Assembly: GCA_019636175.1 (NCBI GenBank)
Contig: JAHBYC010000001.1
Coordinates: 62,001 to 126,000, forward strand
Direction: 5' to 3'
Origin: Caulobacter sp.
GTDB lineage: Bacteria > Pseudomonadota > Alphaproteobacteria > Caulobacterales > Caulobacteraceae
DNA length: 64,000 nt
Below the pieces are notes generated by a model. It was given only the letters and a program-made list of their open reading frames with translations, was not told the DNA's origin and did not search any database. How positions within the stretch are numbered: the stretch's first letter is position 1; each line of letters opens with the position of its first letter. A program made the position numbers and the translations under genes. This document shows positions 8,035 through 17,400 of this stretch, piece by piece.

Positions 8035-10026
8035 ATGGTGTTTCGGAATCTCGATGGGTGGGGCATGGGCTCGTGGCGGCGGCGTAGGATCTTCATTCCG
8101 GCAGGCGTCGTGGCGGGGCTATGTCTTGCCTTGCTCGTCGTCTTCGGCGGAAGCGGCGCCGCCCGTGCCGCGGTGACCCCGGCGGAGACCGTCTGGCGGC
8201 TGCTGGACTATGTCGCGGTGGACTATCCGGGCGCGGTCGAGGACGGCAAGATCATCAGCACGGCCGAGTATGCCGAGATGGTCGAGTTCGCGGAGACCGC
8301 CAGCGCGCAGATCGCGGCGCTCCCGGCGACGCCGGCCAAGCCCGGCCTCATCAAACAGGCCGCCGCGCTCAAGGCGGCCATCGGCGCCAAGCGGCCGCCA
8401 TCGGAGGTCGCCGGACTGGCGCGGGGACTGGCTGGCGATCTTCTCGCGGCCTATCCCGTCGCCCTGGCGCCCTCCGCAGCGCCGGACTTTGCGCGGGGCG
8501 CCGCAGTCTACGCCGAGAATTGCGCGTCCTGCCATGGCGCCGCCGGCGACGGGAAGGGTCCGGCGTCGAAGGGGCTCGATCCACCTCCCATCGCATTCAC
8601 CGACCAGGACCGGGCGCGGCATCGCAGCGTGTTCGGACTTTATCAGGTCATCGAGCAGGGCCTGGACGGCACGGCCATGCCGAGCTTCTCGCATCTGCCC
8701 CAGAACGAACGCTGGGCGCTCGCCTTCTATGTCGGCAGCCTGTCGCAGGACGACGGCGCCAGGAGCCGGGGTGAGGCCCTCTGGAAGGGCGACGCGAACC
8801 TTCGCGGCCAGTTTCCCAATCTGGCGACCCTGACCAAGATGACGCCCGCCGATCTGGCCAAGGTCGTGGGCGATAAGAAGGCCGACGATGTCATGGCCTA
8901 CCTGCGTCGGTCTCCCGGGGTGCTGACTGAGCAGCGGGAAGCGTCCCTGGTGTTCGCCCGCGGCAAGCTCAAGGCGACCGTGGATGCCTATGCCTCCGGA
9001 AATAAGGCTGACGCGTCGTCCCTCGCCCTGTCCACCTATCTCGACGGCATCGAGCCCTTCGAGCCTGCCATCGCCGCGCGCAATCCCAAGCTGCTGTCGC
9101 GGATCGAGGCCGCCATGGGTGAGTTCCGCTCGCGCATTGGCAGCGGCGCTCCCGTTGACAGCGTCCGGCAACAGGCCGCCGTCATTGAGGGCCTGCTGGA
9201 CGAGGCCGATGCTGTCCTGGCTCCAGCCGCGGCCGACACCACAGCGGCGTTCGTGGGCGCCCTGACGATCCTGCTCCGCGAGGGCCTGGAAGCGCTTCTG
9301 ATCGTGGTCGCAATGATCGCCTTCCTCAAGAAGGCCGACCGGGAAGACGTGCTGCCCTACGTCCACGGGGGCTGGGCCGCCGCGCTCGGCGCCGGTGTTC
9401 TGACCTGGGCGGCGGCGACCTTCTTCATCACCATCAGCGGCGCCCAGCGGGAGCTGACCGAAGGATTTGGCGGCCTGTTTGCCGCCGCCGTCCTGCTCAG
9501 CGTCGGGATATGGATGCACGGCAAGAGCCAGGCCGACGCCTGGCAGCGGTATATCAAGGAACGGCTATCAAAAGCCCTGTCGAGGGGATCGGCCTGGTTC
9601 TTGTTCCTGCTGGCTTTCGTCGTGGTCTACCGCGAGGTGTTCGAGACCATCCTCTTCTTCGCGGCCCTGTGGAGCAAGGAAACGGCTGGAGCTGTCCTGG
9701 CCGGGGCGGGAACCGCCGTCGTTGCGCTGGCGGCCATCGCCTGGGCGATGCTGCGCTACAGCACCCGGCTGCCCATCTCCAAGTTCTTCGCGGCCAGCGC
9801 CGCGCTGGTGGCGGTGCTGGCGTTTGTCCTGGCCGGCAAGGGTCTGGCGGCGCTGCAGGAGGCCGGGATCGTTCCCGTCACCCCTGTCTCGTGGGCGCCG
9901 AAGATCGAACTGCTCGGCTTCTATCCGACGTGGCAGACGATTTTGCTCCAACTCGCCGTCGTAGCCATCCTGGTCGCCGGATATCTCTACAACCGCAGTC
10001 CCCGGCGTGGGGAAGGCGCCGCCTGA
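8035..10026 (+). CDS. pbrT: PbrT-like cytochrome c/FTR1 permease fusion
   Basis: A 663-residue protein with three parts: an N-terminal signal/anchor (about residues 15-45), a periplasmic region with a c-type cytochrome haem site CASCH (about residues 163-167), and a C-terminal FTR1-type permease. The permease has the paired REGLE (about 415) and REVFE (about 533) motifs that carry metal in iron/lead permeases. This fusion matches PbrT of lead-resistance clusters, proposed to take up Pb(II) into the cytoplasm for handling by other resistance proteins; iron transport is the alternative. The start at 8035 lies exactly where transcription should begin from the promoter at 7998-8028. A second in-frame ATG at 8065 also precedes the signal segment. 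The regulator gene at 10031-10453 lies tail-to-tail with it. Confidence 0.88.
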   Translation: MVFRNLDGWGMGSWRRRRIFIPAGVVAGLCLALLVVFGGSGAARAAVTPAETVWRLLDYVAVDYPGAVEDGKIISTAEYAEMVEFAETASAQIAALPATPAKPGLIKQAAALKAAIGAKRPPSEVAGLARGLAGDLLAAYPVALAPSAAPDFARGAAVYAENCASCHGAAGDGKGPASKGLDPPPIAFTDQDRARHRSVFGLYQVIEQGLDGTAMPSFSHLPQNERWALAFYVGSLSQDDGARSRGEALWKGDANLRGQFPNLATLTKMTPADLAKVVGDKKADDVMAYLRRSPGVLTEQREASLVFARGKLKATVDAYASGNKADASSLALSTYLDGIEPFEPAIAARNPKLLSRIEAAMGEFRSRIGSGAPVDSVRQQAAVIEGLLDEADAVLAPAAADTTAAFVGALTILLREGLEALLIVVAMIAFLKKADREDVLPYVHGGWAAALGAGVLTWAAATFFITISGAQRELTEGFGGLFAAAVLLSVGIWMHGKSQADAWQRYIKERLSKALSRGSAWFLFLLAFVVVYREVFETILFFAALWSKETAGAVLAGAGTAVVALAAIAWAMLRYSTRLPISKFFAASAALVAVLAFVLAGKGLAALQEAGIVPVTPVSWAPKIELLGFYPTWQTILLQLAVVAILVAGYLYNRSPRRGEGAA

Positions 10027-10030
10027 CCAG

Positions 10031-10453
10031 TCAGTGGCGCTCTTCCTGGCAGAGACCGTGGTCGCTCAGGACCTCAATGACCTTGCAGTCGGCGGCAAGT
10101 CCCAGCGAGCAGTTGGCCGTCATCCGGCTCAATTCCTCGCGCAGCCGGGTTAGCTGGGCGATCTTCTCATCCACGGCGGTCAGATGGGATTGCGCGATCC
10201 TGTCGGCTTCACCGCACGGCATATTCGGGTGATCTGCCAAGCCCAGCAGCGCCTCGATATCCTTGATGTCGAACCCAAGCTGGCGCGCATGACGGATGAA
10301 GCGCAAACGGCGGACCGCCGCGTCTCCATAGACCCGCTGGTCGCTGTCGGTACGGTCCGGCTTCGGCATCAGGCCGATCTGTTCGTAGAACCGGATGGTT
10401 GGGACCTTCACGTCCGCCGCCTTGGCGAGCCGTCCGATGGAAATGCCGGGCAT
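10031..10453 (-). CDS. pbrR: PbrR/CadR-type MerR-family metal sensor
   Basis: A 140-residue MerR-family regulator. It has the N-terminal winged-helix (IGRLAKAADVKVPTIRFYEQIGL) and a long dimer helix. Cys80, Cys115, Cys123 and Cys135 are visible; Cys80 lies in the position of the Cys79 that marks sensors of divalent ions (ZntR, CadR, PbrR), as opposed to Cu(I) sensors. It is therefore expected to sense Pb(II), Cd(II) or Zn(II) and to activate promoters by untwisting a 19-bp spacer. The start at 10453 is chosen for the AGGGAG Shine-Dalgarno sequence 5 bases upstream. It is divergent from the CDF gene at 10522, with an operator between them. Confidence 0.88.
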   Translation of the reverse strand: MPGISIGRLAKAADVKVPTIRFYEQIGLMPKPDRTDSDQRVYGDAAVRRLRFIRHARQLGFDIKDIEALLGLADHPNMPCGEADRIAQSHLTAVDEKIAQLTRLREELSRMTANCSLGLAADCKVIEVLSDHGLCQEERH

Positions 10454-10484
10454 GAGAACTCCCTGTTCGTCCTCCAAATAGCAC

Positions 10485-10515
10485 TTGATCCTCTAGTGAC
10501 TAGAGGGGCCATGAT
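10485..10515 (+). promoter_or_regulatory. PbrR/MerR-type operator-promoter of the czc/CDF operon
   Basis: TTGATC (-35, 10485-10490) and CATGAT (-10, 10510-10515) flank a 19-bp spacer containing the perfect palindrome CCTCTAG tga CTAGAGG. It lies between the divergent pbrR and CDF genes. The -10 ends 6 bases before the ATG at 10522, again predicting a leaderless message. Confidence 0.87.
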
Positions 10516-10521
10516 TGGGAA

Positions 10522-11178
10522 ATGACATCGCCAACCGCATCGTCCAAACCCGAAGCAAGCTCCTGCGGCTGCGGCCATGCTGCGCCCTTCGACGGCGCCA
10601 CGCCGGAATACCGACGCATCCTCGTTTGGGTGATCGCCATCAACCTGATCGCCTTCGTGGTGGTGTCGGGTGGCGGTCTGCTCGCCGGGTCCGCCTCCGT
10701 CGCGGCGAACGCCCTCGACTTCCTTGCTGACGGTGCGACCTACGCCATCAGCCTCTGGGCTATCGGAAAGAGCGTCGCCGTCCGCAGCGCCACGGCGATG
10801 GTCAAGGGCGCGAGTCTGGCTGTTTTGGGCCTGGCCGTCCTCGGGTTCGCCGCCTGGCGCGCGATCTCGGGCGCGCCTCCAGAGGGCTTTACGATCTCCG
10901 GGCTGGGGGCCTTCGGCGTCGCGGCCAATCTGGTCGCCGCATTCCTGCTCGCGAAGTATCGCGATGGTGACGCCAACGTCCGGTCGGTCTGGCTATGCAC
11001 GCGGAACGACGTCATCCAATGCGTCGCCATCATCGTCACTGGGGGCCTTGTGTGGCTCACCGGATCGCGCTGGCCGGACGTGATCGTCGGCGTTGTCCTG
11101 GCGGTCGTCTTCCTGCAGTCCGCATGGTCGATCATTACCCAAGCCCGGCGGGAGCGCCGGGAAGCCACCGTCGCCTAG
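10522..11178 (+). CDS. Cation diffusion facilitator (CDF) family metal exporter
   Basis: A 218-residue inner-membrane protein with about six membrane helices. A short N-terminal Cys/His patch (CGCGH, residues 15-19) precedes the helices. The second helix carries DFLAD, equivalent to the two Asp of the CDF transport site. In the fifth helix the usual His-x-x-x-Asp is replaced by CTRND, so a Cys takes the His position. CDF proteins exchange cytoplasmic Zn, Co, Cd or Fe for protons; a Cys in the site might favour softer ions such as Cd(II) or Pb(II). The protein lacks the usual large C-terminal cytoplasmic domain. It is the first gene after the PbrR-type promoter and is followed 8 bases later by the DUF3703 gene. 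Confidence 0.85.
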   Translation: MTSPTASSKPEASSCGCGHAAPFDGATPEYRRILVWVIAINLIAFVVVSGGGLLAGSASVAANALDFLADGATYAISLWAIGKSVAVRSATAMVKGASLAVLGLAVLGFAAWRAISGAPPEGFTISGLGAFGVAANLVAAFLLAKYRDGDANVRSVWLCTRNDVIQCVAIIVTGGLVWLTGSRWPDVIVGVVLAVVFLQSAWSIITQARRERREATVA

Positions 11179-11186
11179 GTTCCGCC

Positions 11187-11534
11187 ATGAAATCGCACGC
11201 CCGCCTGTCGGCTTACCGCGAAGCCATCACCGCCGCCCGCGTCGCCTATGGTGCTGGCGACCTCGACGCCAGCTTCCGCCTGCTCGAACGGGCGCACGTC
11301 CTTGGCCAGCCGTGGGTCGTACCTCACACCGTGTCGCACTGGCTGATGCTGAAAGTCGGCTGGCGGCGAGGCGACGGTCGGGAGGTGCGCGGTCAACTCC
11401 TGCGGCTGGCGGCCGGCGGCGTGCTATCGCTGCTCGGCTGGCTGCCAGAAGGCAATACCGGAGGAGCCGATATCTCGCCGACAAAGCCGATGCCCCTGCC
11501 GGCCGACCTGATCGCCCTCTGCGGAAGATCGTAG
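11187..11534 (+). CDS. DUF3703 family protein
   Basis: A 115-residue soluble protein matching the DUF3703 pattern: LLERAHVLGQPWVVPHTVSHWLML in the middle (His-rich), GDGREVRGQLLRL, then PEGNTGGADISPTKPMPLPADL near the C-terminus. The family is frequent in metal-resistance operons of proteobacteria but has no known function. The several conserved His residues could bind a metal. It starts 8 bases after the CDF stop codon and is most likely co-transcribed with it. A longer frame in the same phase begins inside the CDF gene and is rejected because the conserved domain begins at 11187. Confidence 0.82.
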   Translation: MKSHARLSAYREAITAARVAYGAGDLDASFRLLERAHVLGQPWVVPHTVSHWLMLKVGWRRGDGREVRGQLLRLAAGGVLSLLGWLPEGNTGGADISPTKPMPLPADLIALCGRS

Positions 11535-11588
11535 CGCCGTCCACGCGGTAGATTGATTGATGACGACAGGACGGCTAAGCGAGCATTG

Positions 11589-11951
11589 ATGACTAGCCTG
11601 GCGAATCTTCACCAAGCGCTCCAGCGGCTTATCAAGCCGTTGATGGTCATCTGTATCCTGTTGCTGGCCGTGGGGCCTGTGGCCGACAGCATCATGTGCG
11701 GCCTGGAAACCGGCGAGATCGGCACAGCCGAATTGGTCGCCGACCTCGGCGGCGATGACGACAGAGACTCGACAACGACCGAGCACGCGATCTGCGCGCA
11801 CGGCCATTGCCACCACCCGGCGCCCCTCGCGGGCGCCCCCGAGGTTCAGCAATCGGCAAGCCTCTATACCCAGGCGGACCGGACTCTGCTGTTCCCTCTT
11901 GAACCACCCTCCATCCGTCCTCCGAGCCTGAAGCGCCCTCCCAGGGTCTGA
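11589..11951 (+). CDS. CzcI-like small periplasmic protein preceding czcCBA
   Basis: A 120-residue protein (132 if the ATG at 11553 is used; neither has a clear ribosome site). It has a hydrophobic N-terminal export segment (LIKPLMVICILLLAVGPVADS) and a mature part with an acidic stretch (DLGGDDDRDS), a ligand-rich motif HAICAHGHCHHPAP and a Pro/Arg-rich C-terminus ending in KRPPRV. Short proteins with a His/Cys cluster and a terminal RPPR-type motif occur just before czcCBA operons, where CzcI is described as a modulator of metal resistance. The position 57 bases before czcC fits this. The similarity is from general pattern, not alignment. Confidence 0.6.
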   Translation: MTSLANLHQALQRLIKPLMVICILLLAVGPVADSIMCGLETGEIGTAELVADLGGDDDRDSTTTEHAICAHGHCHHPAPLAGAPEVQQSASLYTQADRTLLFPLEPPSIRPPSLKRPPRV

Positions 11952-12008
11952 CCGTGATCGCGCCGACGTGCGCGCTCCGCCCTTGTCAGAACCATTGCAG
12001 GACCTTCC

Positions 12009-13250
12009 ATGCCCTCCCCATTTCCGTGGCGCCGTGCTCTTCTGGGCGCCGCCGCGATTGCGATGGCGGCATTTGCCTCCGCCGCCTCCGCCGAACCCGT
12101 AACCCTCGCCGAAGCGCTCGCCCGCGCCGGCAAGTCCTCGCCCACGCTGGCCGCCGCCCGCGCCGACGTCGCCGCCGCCGAAGGCCGTGCCGTTCAGGCA
12201 GGTCTGCGACCCAACCCCGAACTCGGCCTGGAGGTCGAGAATTTCGCCGGCACAGGCCCTTTCTCCGGTCTTGGCGAAGCCGAGAACACCGTCACGGTCG
12301 GACAGCGGTTCGAGCTCGGCGGCAAGCGATCAGCACGCCAGCGCGCCGCCCAGGCCGAAGTCGACGTGGCGCGGCTGCGGCTTCAGGTTGCTGGCGCCGA
12401 CCTGTTGCAGCAGGTCCGCAACGCCTACGCCGAGGCCTATGCGGACGCCCGTCGCCTCGATCTGGCGCGCGAGCAGTTCCTGCGTGCCGAAAACCTCCAG
12501 AAAGTCGCTGTCGAACTCGTCGACGCTGGCCGTGAGCCGCCGCTTCGGGCGATGAGGGCCCGGACCGCGACCTTCGAGGCGGTCGGTCGCGTGCGGGCGG
12601 CGGAAGCCAAGTACCTCCAGTCGCAACGGGCCCTCGCCGCCCTCTGGGGCGGAGCAGACGACCTGCCAGAGCCGACCGGCGCGGCGGACGAGGCCTTGCC
12701 CGAAGGCATCGCGGATCCGACGACCACGCTCGACGTCCGTCTCGCCGAAGCGGAGGTCACTGTCTCGATCGCCGTTGTCGGTCGCGAACGCTCGCTCGCG
12801 CAGCCCGACGTCACCGTCACGGTCGGGGCTCGCCAGTTCCGCGGCACGGACGACACCGCTCTGGTGGTCGGGGCCTCGATGCCGATTGGCATTTTTGACC
12901 GCAACCAGGGCAATGTGGCCGCCGCCAACGCGGAGCGCACCGGGGCCGAGGCGCGCCGCAACGCCGCCCTCGCCGGGGCCATCCGACGGACCCGCGACGC
13001 CCAAGCGGCGCTCCGGACCGCCGAGTCCCGCCTGAACTTCCTGAAGACGCGGGCCGAGCCGGAGGCCGTTGAGGCCGTCCGCATCGCTCGGGAAGGCTTC
13101 TCGGCCGGGCGCTTTACCCTGCTGGACGTGCTCGACGCCGAAGAGGCGCTCAACACCGTGCAGTCCGACATTATCACCGCCGAACAGGAGCGCGGCCAAG
13201 CCGCCGCCGCCCTGATCCGCGCGACCCAAACCCAAGGATCCGACCAATGA
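12009..13250 (+). CDS. czcC: CzcC-type outer-membrane efflux channel
   Basis: A 413-residue TolC-family outer-membrane factor. The signal peptide (residues 1-28, ending SAASA) is followed by the family start motif VTLAEALARAGKSSPTLAAAR and the GLRPNPELGLEVENFAGTG segment typical of CzcC/CnrC. It forms the outer-membrane duct for the CzcBA pump, exporting Co, Zn, Cd or Ni. It overlaps czcB by four bases. Compared with the CusC-type gene at 6262-7494 it represents an independent second channel within the same island. Confidence 0.92.
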   Translation: MPSPFPWRRALLGAAAIAMAAFASAASAEPVTLAEALARAGKSSPTLAAARADVAAAEGRAVQAGLRPNPELGLEVENFAGTGPFSGLGEAENTVTVGQRFELGGKRSARQRAAQAEVDVARLRLQVAGADLLQQVRNAYAEAYADARRLDLAREQFLRAENLQKVAVELVDAGREPPLRAMRARTATFEAVGRVRAAEAKYLQSQRALAALWGGADDLPEPTGAADEALPEGIADPTTTLDVRLAEAEVTVSIAVVGRERSLAQPDVTVTVGARQFRGTDDTALVVGASMPIGIFDRNQGNVAAANAERTGAEARRNAALAGAIRRTRDAQAALRTAESRLNFLKTRAEPEAVEAVRIAREGFSAGRFTLLDVLDAEEALNTVQSDIITAEQERGQAAAALIRATQTQGSDQ

Positions 13251-14407
13251 AGAAGCTGACGTATCAGCAGCGCCTCCTCGCGGGGGCGGCAGCCGCCGTG
13301 ATTGTGCTCGGCGGCGGGTTCGCCGTCTGGACGGCTACCCGCGCTCCCGAGAAGGCGCCCGAGGCGCATGCCGAGGAGGAAGAGGCGCACGGGGCCGGCG
13401 AGGCCCTGGAGATGGACGCGGCCCGCATCCAGGCCGCGGGGATCGTCCTGGCCCCGGTGGGCAGCGGCTCGCTTAGCGCCGAGATCGTGGCCCAGGGAAC
13501 AGTCGTTGGAACCCCCCAAGGTGAAGCGGTCCTCGCCGCGCGCGCGGACGGGGTGATCAGCCGCGTGACCCTGCGGCTTGGCGACAGCGTCGGCGCCGGT
13601 CAGACCGTGGCCCTGATCGAAAGCCGGGAGGCCTCGACGATCGCCGCAGAACGCGCGGCCGCTCAGGCCCGTCTGACGGCGGCCCGTCAGGCGTTCGCGC
13701 GCGAACAGCGCTTGTTCAACGCTCGGATCACGGCCCGTCAGGACCTTGAGGCCGCTCAAACGGCGCTCGCCGAGGCCGAGGCGGAATCGCGGCGAACCTC
13801 GTCCGCGGCGGCGGCGGCCCGCGTCTCCGCGGACGGGCGCAGCACCGGCGTCGTCAGCCCGATCAGTGGGCGGGTGACCGCCGCGAACGCCACGCTCGGC
13901 TCCTTCGTCACTGCGGGTACGGAACTGTTCCGGGTCGCCAACGCCACCCAGATCGAGATTCAGGCCTCGGTGTCGGCCGAGGATGCTGGCCGGATCGCCC
14001 CCGGCGACCGTGCCAGCATCAACCTGCCCGAAGGCGAGGTGCTGGCCACGGTCCGCTCGATCACGCCGGGGGTGAATGCGGAAAGCCGCGCCGCTACGGT
14101 CATCCTGAGTCTTGCCGGCGTTGGCGGCCTACGGCCCGGCCAGGCGGTCTCGGTGCGCATCTATTCGCGAGACGCGCAGGGCGCGGGCGGGATTTCCGTG
14201 CCCGAGGAAGCCATCCAGACGGTCGAGGGCCGCGAGGTGGTGTTCGTCCGGAACGCCAAAGGGTTCAGCGCCGTGCCAGTGATCGTCGGCCAGCGTAGCG
14301 CCGGCCGGGCCCAGATCACCTCTGGCCTGAGCGCCGGTCAGATCATCGCGACCCGCAACGCTTTCCTGCTGAAGGCCGCGCTAGGCGCCGGCGAAGTGGA
14401 GCACTAG
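13247..14407 (+). CDS. czcB: CzcB-type membrane-fusion protein
   Basis: A 386-residue periplasmic adaptor. It has a membrane anchor (about residues 10-28), an acidic, His-containing stretch just outside the membrane (HAEEEEAHGAGEALEMD), then the lipoyl-type half-motifs (DGVISRVTLRLGDSVGAGQ and GVVSPISGRVTAAN), a coiled-coil hairpin rich in Ala/Glu/Arg and a beta-barrel C-terminus. It couples CzcA to CzcC and may collect metal in the periplasm. It starts inside the last codon of czcC and ends 3 bases before czcA. Confidence 0.92.
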   Translation: MKKLTYQQRLLAGAAAAVIVLGGGFAVWTATRAPEKAPEAHAEEEEAHGAGEALEMDAARIQAAGIVLAPVGSGSLSAEIVAQGTVVGTPQGEAVLAARADGVISRVTLRLGDSVGAGQTVALIESREASTIAAERAAAQARLTAARQAFAREQRLFNARITARQDLEAAQTALAEAEAESRRTSSAAAAARVSADGRSTGVVSPISGRVTAANATLGSFVTAGTELFRVANATQIEIQASVSAEDAGRIAPGDRASINLPEGEVLATVRSITPGVNAESRAATVILSLAGVGGLRPGQAVSVRIYSRDAQGAGGISVPEEAIQTVEGREVVFVRNAKGFSAVPVIVGQRSAGRAQITSGLSAGQIIATRNAFLLKAALGAGEVEH

Positions 14408-14410
14408 CCC

Positions 14411-17400
14411 ATGATCGCCAACCTCATGGCCCTGTCGGTGCGGGCCCGATGGATGATCGTCGCGCTCGTGCTGATCGTCTCCACCTACGGCGCCTGGCAG
14501 CTGACCCGGCTGCCGATCGACGCCGTGCCGGACATCACTAACAACCAGGTACAGATCAACACCTCGGACGCCTCGCTCTCGCCCGTCGAGATCGAGAAAC
14601 GCGTCACCTTCCCGGTCGAGACCGCCATGGCCGGCATCCCCGGCCTGCAATCGACCCGGTCCCTGTCGCGCAACGGCTTCTCGCAGGTCACCGTGATCTT
14701 CGAGGAAAACGTCGACCTCTATTTCGCGCGCCAACAGGTCAGCGAACGGCTCGTCCAGGCGCAGGAGAGCCTGCCGGAGGGTGTCCAGCCGCAGATCGGT
14801 CCGGTCACCACCGGACTGGGCGAAGTGTTCATGTACGCCATCGACTACGCGCATCCGGGCGGCCGTGGCGCGACCGTGCGCAATGGCCAGCCCGGCTGGC
14901 AGTCCGACGGGTCGTTCCTGACCCCCGAGGGAGACCGCCTGGCCGACGAGGTCTCGCGTGCGTCCTACCTGAGGACCGTGCAGGACTGGATCATCGCTCC
15001 GCAGCTGCGGTCGGTGGACGGCGTCGCCGGGGTAGATTCCATAGGCGGCTTCGAGAAGCAGTATGTGGTCGAGCCCGACCCGACGCGCCTGGCCCAGTAC
15101 GGGGTCTCGTACAGTGAGCTGGCGCACGGGCTGGAGGACGCGAACCTCTCGGTCGGCGCCAACTTCGTCGAGCGTGGCGGCGAGGCCTATCTGGTGCGGG
15201 CGGACGCCCGCATCCGCAGCCTGAGCCAGATCGAGGAGGCCATCGTCGCCACCCGCGGCGGCGTGCCGGTTGCGGTGCGCGACGTCGCCACCGTCCAGCT
15301 GGGCGGTGATCTGCGCACCGGCGGGGCGACGATGAACGGCCGCGAGGTCGTCATCGGCACCACCCTGATGCTGATCGGCGAGAACAGCCGCACCGTGGCC
15401 CGCGCGGTCGGCAAGCAGCTGGAGACGACCACCCGGTCCCTGCCGCCGGGGATCAAGGTCACCCCGGTGCTGGATCGCTCCAAGCTGGTCAATGCCACCA
15501 TATCGACCGTGCAGCGGAATCTGATCGAAGGCGCCATCCTGGTGGCCATTGCCCTGTTCCTGCTGCTGGGCAACGTCCGCGCAGCCCTGATCGCGGTGGC
15601 GATCATCCCGATCTCCTTCTTCATGACGGCCATCGGCATGAACGTTCTCGGGGTGTCAGGAAACCTGATGAGCCTGGGCGCGCTGGACTTCGGCCTGATC
15701 GTCGACGGCTCCGTCATCATCATCGAGAACTGCCTGAGACGGCTGTCCGAGCGGCAGCATCACGAAGGCCGTCTGCTCAGCCTGCGCGAGCGGCTTGAAG
15801 AGACGACCATCGCCACCCAGGAGATGATCAAGCCGACCGTCTACGGCCAGGCCATCATCCTGCTGGTGTTCGCGCCCCTGCTGACCTTCCAGGGCGTCGA
15901 GGGCAAGACCTTCTCGCCCATGGCCATTACCCTGATGCTGGCTCTGGTCGCGGCCTTCATCCTGTCCATCACCTTCATTCCGGCCATGGTCGCCCTGGTG
16001 ATGCGTAACAAGGTCTCGGAGAAGGACGTCTTCGTCATCCGCTGGATCAAGGCGAAGTACGAACCTGTTCTTCGCCAAGCCGTGGCGCGGCCCTGGCCCT
16101 TCGTCGGCGGCGGGTTGGCCCTGTTCGCCGTGGCCGGGGTGATCTTCACACTGCTGGGCCAGGAATTCATCCCGACCCTGGACGAACGCAATCTGGCGAT
16201 GGCGTCCCAGCGGGTGCCTTCGACCGCGGTGGAGCAATCGATCCGCATGCAGCGCGGCGTCGAGCGTGCCATCGCCGCCCTGCCGGAAGTCGAGCTGATG
16301 TTCTCGAAGACCGGCACCGCCGAGGTAGCCACCGATCCGATGCCCCCCAACATCTCGGACGGCTTCATCATTCTCAAGCCGCAGGACCAGTGGCCTGAAG
16401 GGGTGAAGACCAAAGAGGACGTGATCAAGCGGGTGGAGGCCGCGGCGGCGGGTCAGGTCGGCCAGGGCTACGAGCTCAGTCAGCCCATCGAGCTGCGGTT
16501 CAACGAACTGATCGCGGGCGTGCGCGGCGATGTGGCGATCAAGATCTACGGCGACGACCTCGACCGGTTGACCGCGACGGCCAATCAGATCGCGGCGCAG
16601 CTGAACGCCACGCCAGGCGCGGCCGACGTCAAGGTCGAACAGACCGACGGGGCGCCATCGCTGGACGTCACGTTCGACCGGGCTGCCATCGCGCGGTTTG
16701 GTCTGACCGTGGAGGAGGTCGCCGACACGGTGGCCGCCGCCATGGGTGGGCGTGAGGCTGGCCAGCTGTTCGAGGGCGACCGTCGGTTCGACGTGGTGGT
16801 GCGCGTGCCAGGCGCCAGCCGCAGTGACATGGACGCCCTCGGCGCCATCCCGGTGATGCTGCCGGAAGCGGAAGGCCGCACCCGGGCCTCCGTTCCCTTG
16901 CGGCAGGTCGCTTCGTTCCGCTTCGCCGAGGGACTGAACCAGATCAGCCGCGAGAACGGCAAGCGGCGGGTGGTGGTCCAGGCCAACGTCCGCGGCCGCG
17001 ACGTCGGTTCGTTCGTCAAAGAAGCCATGCCCAAGGTCGAGACCGTCGCCCTGCCGGCGGGGTCCTGGATCGAATGGGGCGGGCAGTTTCAGAACCTGAA
17101 GGCTGCCTCGGACCGCCTGTCGCTGGTGGTGCCGATCTGCTTCCTGGCCATCTTCGCGGTGCTGTTCCTTGCCGTGGGAACGTTCGGGCGGGCGGTAGCC
17201 GTTTTCCTGACGGTGCCGCTGGGCCTGGCCGGCGGGGTCTTCGCCCTCGCCCTGACCGGCATCTCCTTCTCGGTGTCGGCGGCGGTGGGCTTCATCTGCT
17301 TGGCCGGGGTGGCAGTACTCAACGGTCTGGTCGTGATGTCCTCGATCCGCCAGAGGCTCGATGACGGGATGGAGCTCTCCCGCGCCATCATCGAGGGCTG

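Noticed and set aside
8119-9519. Long minus-strand open frame opposite pbrT
   Set aside because: It is a GC-skew shadow of pbrT, with low-complexity composition and no domain.
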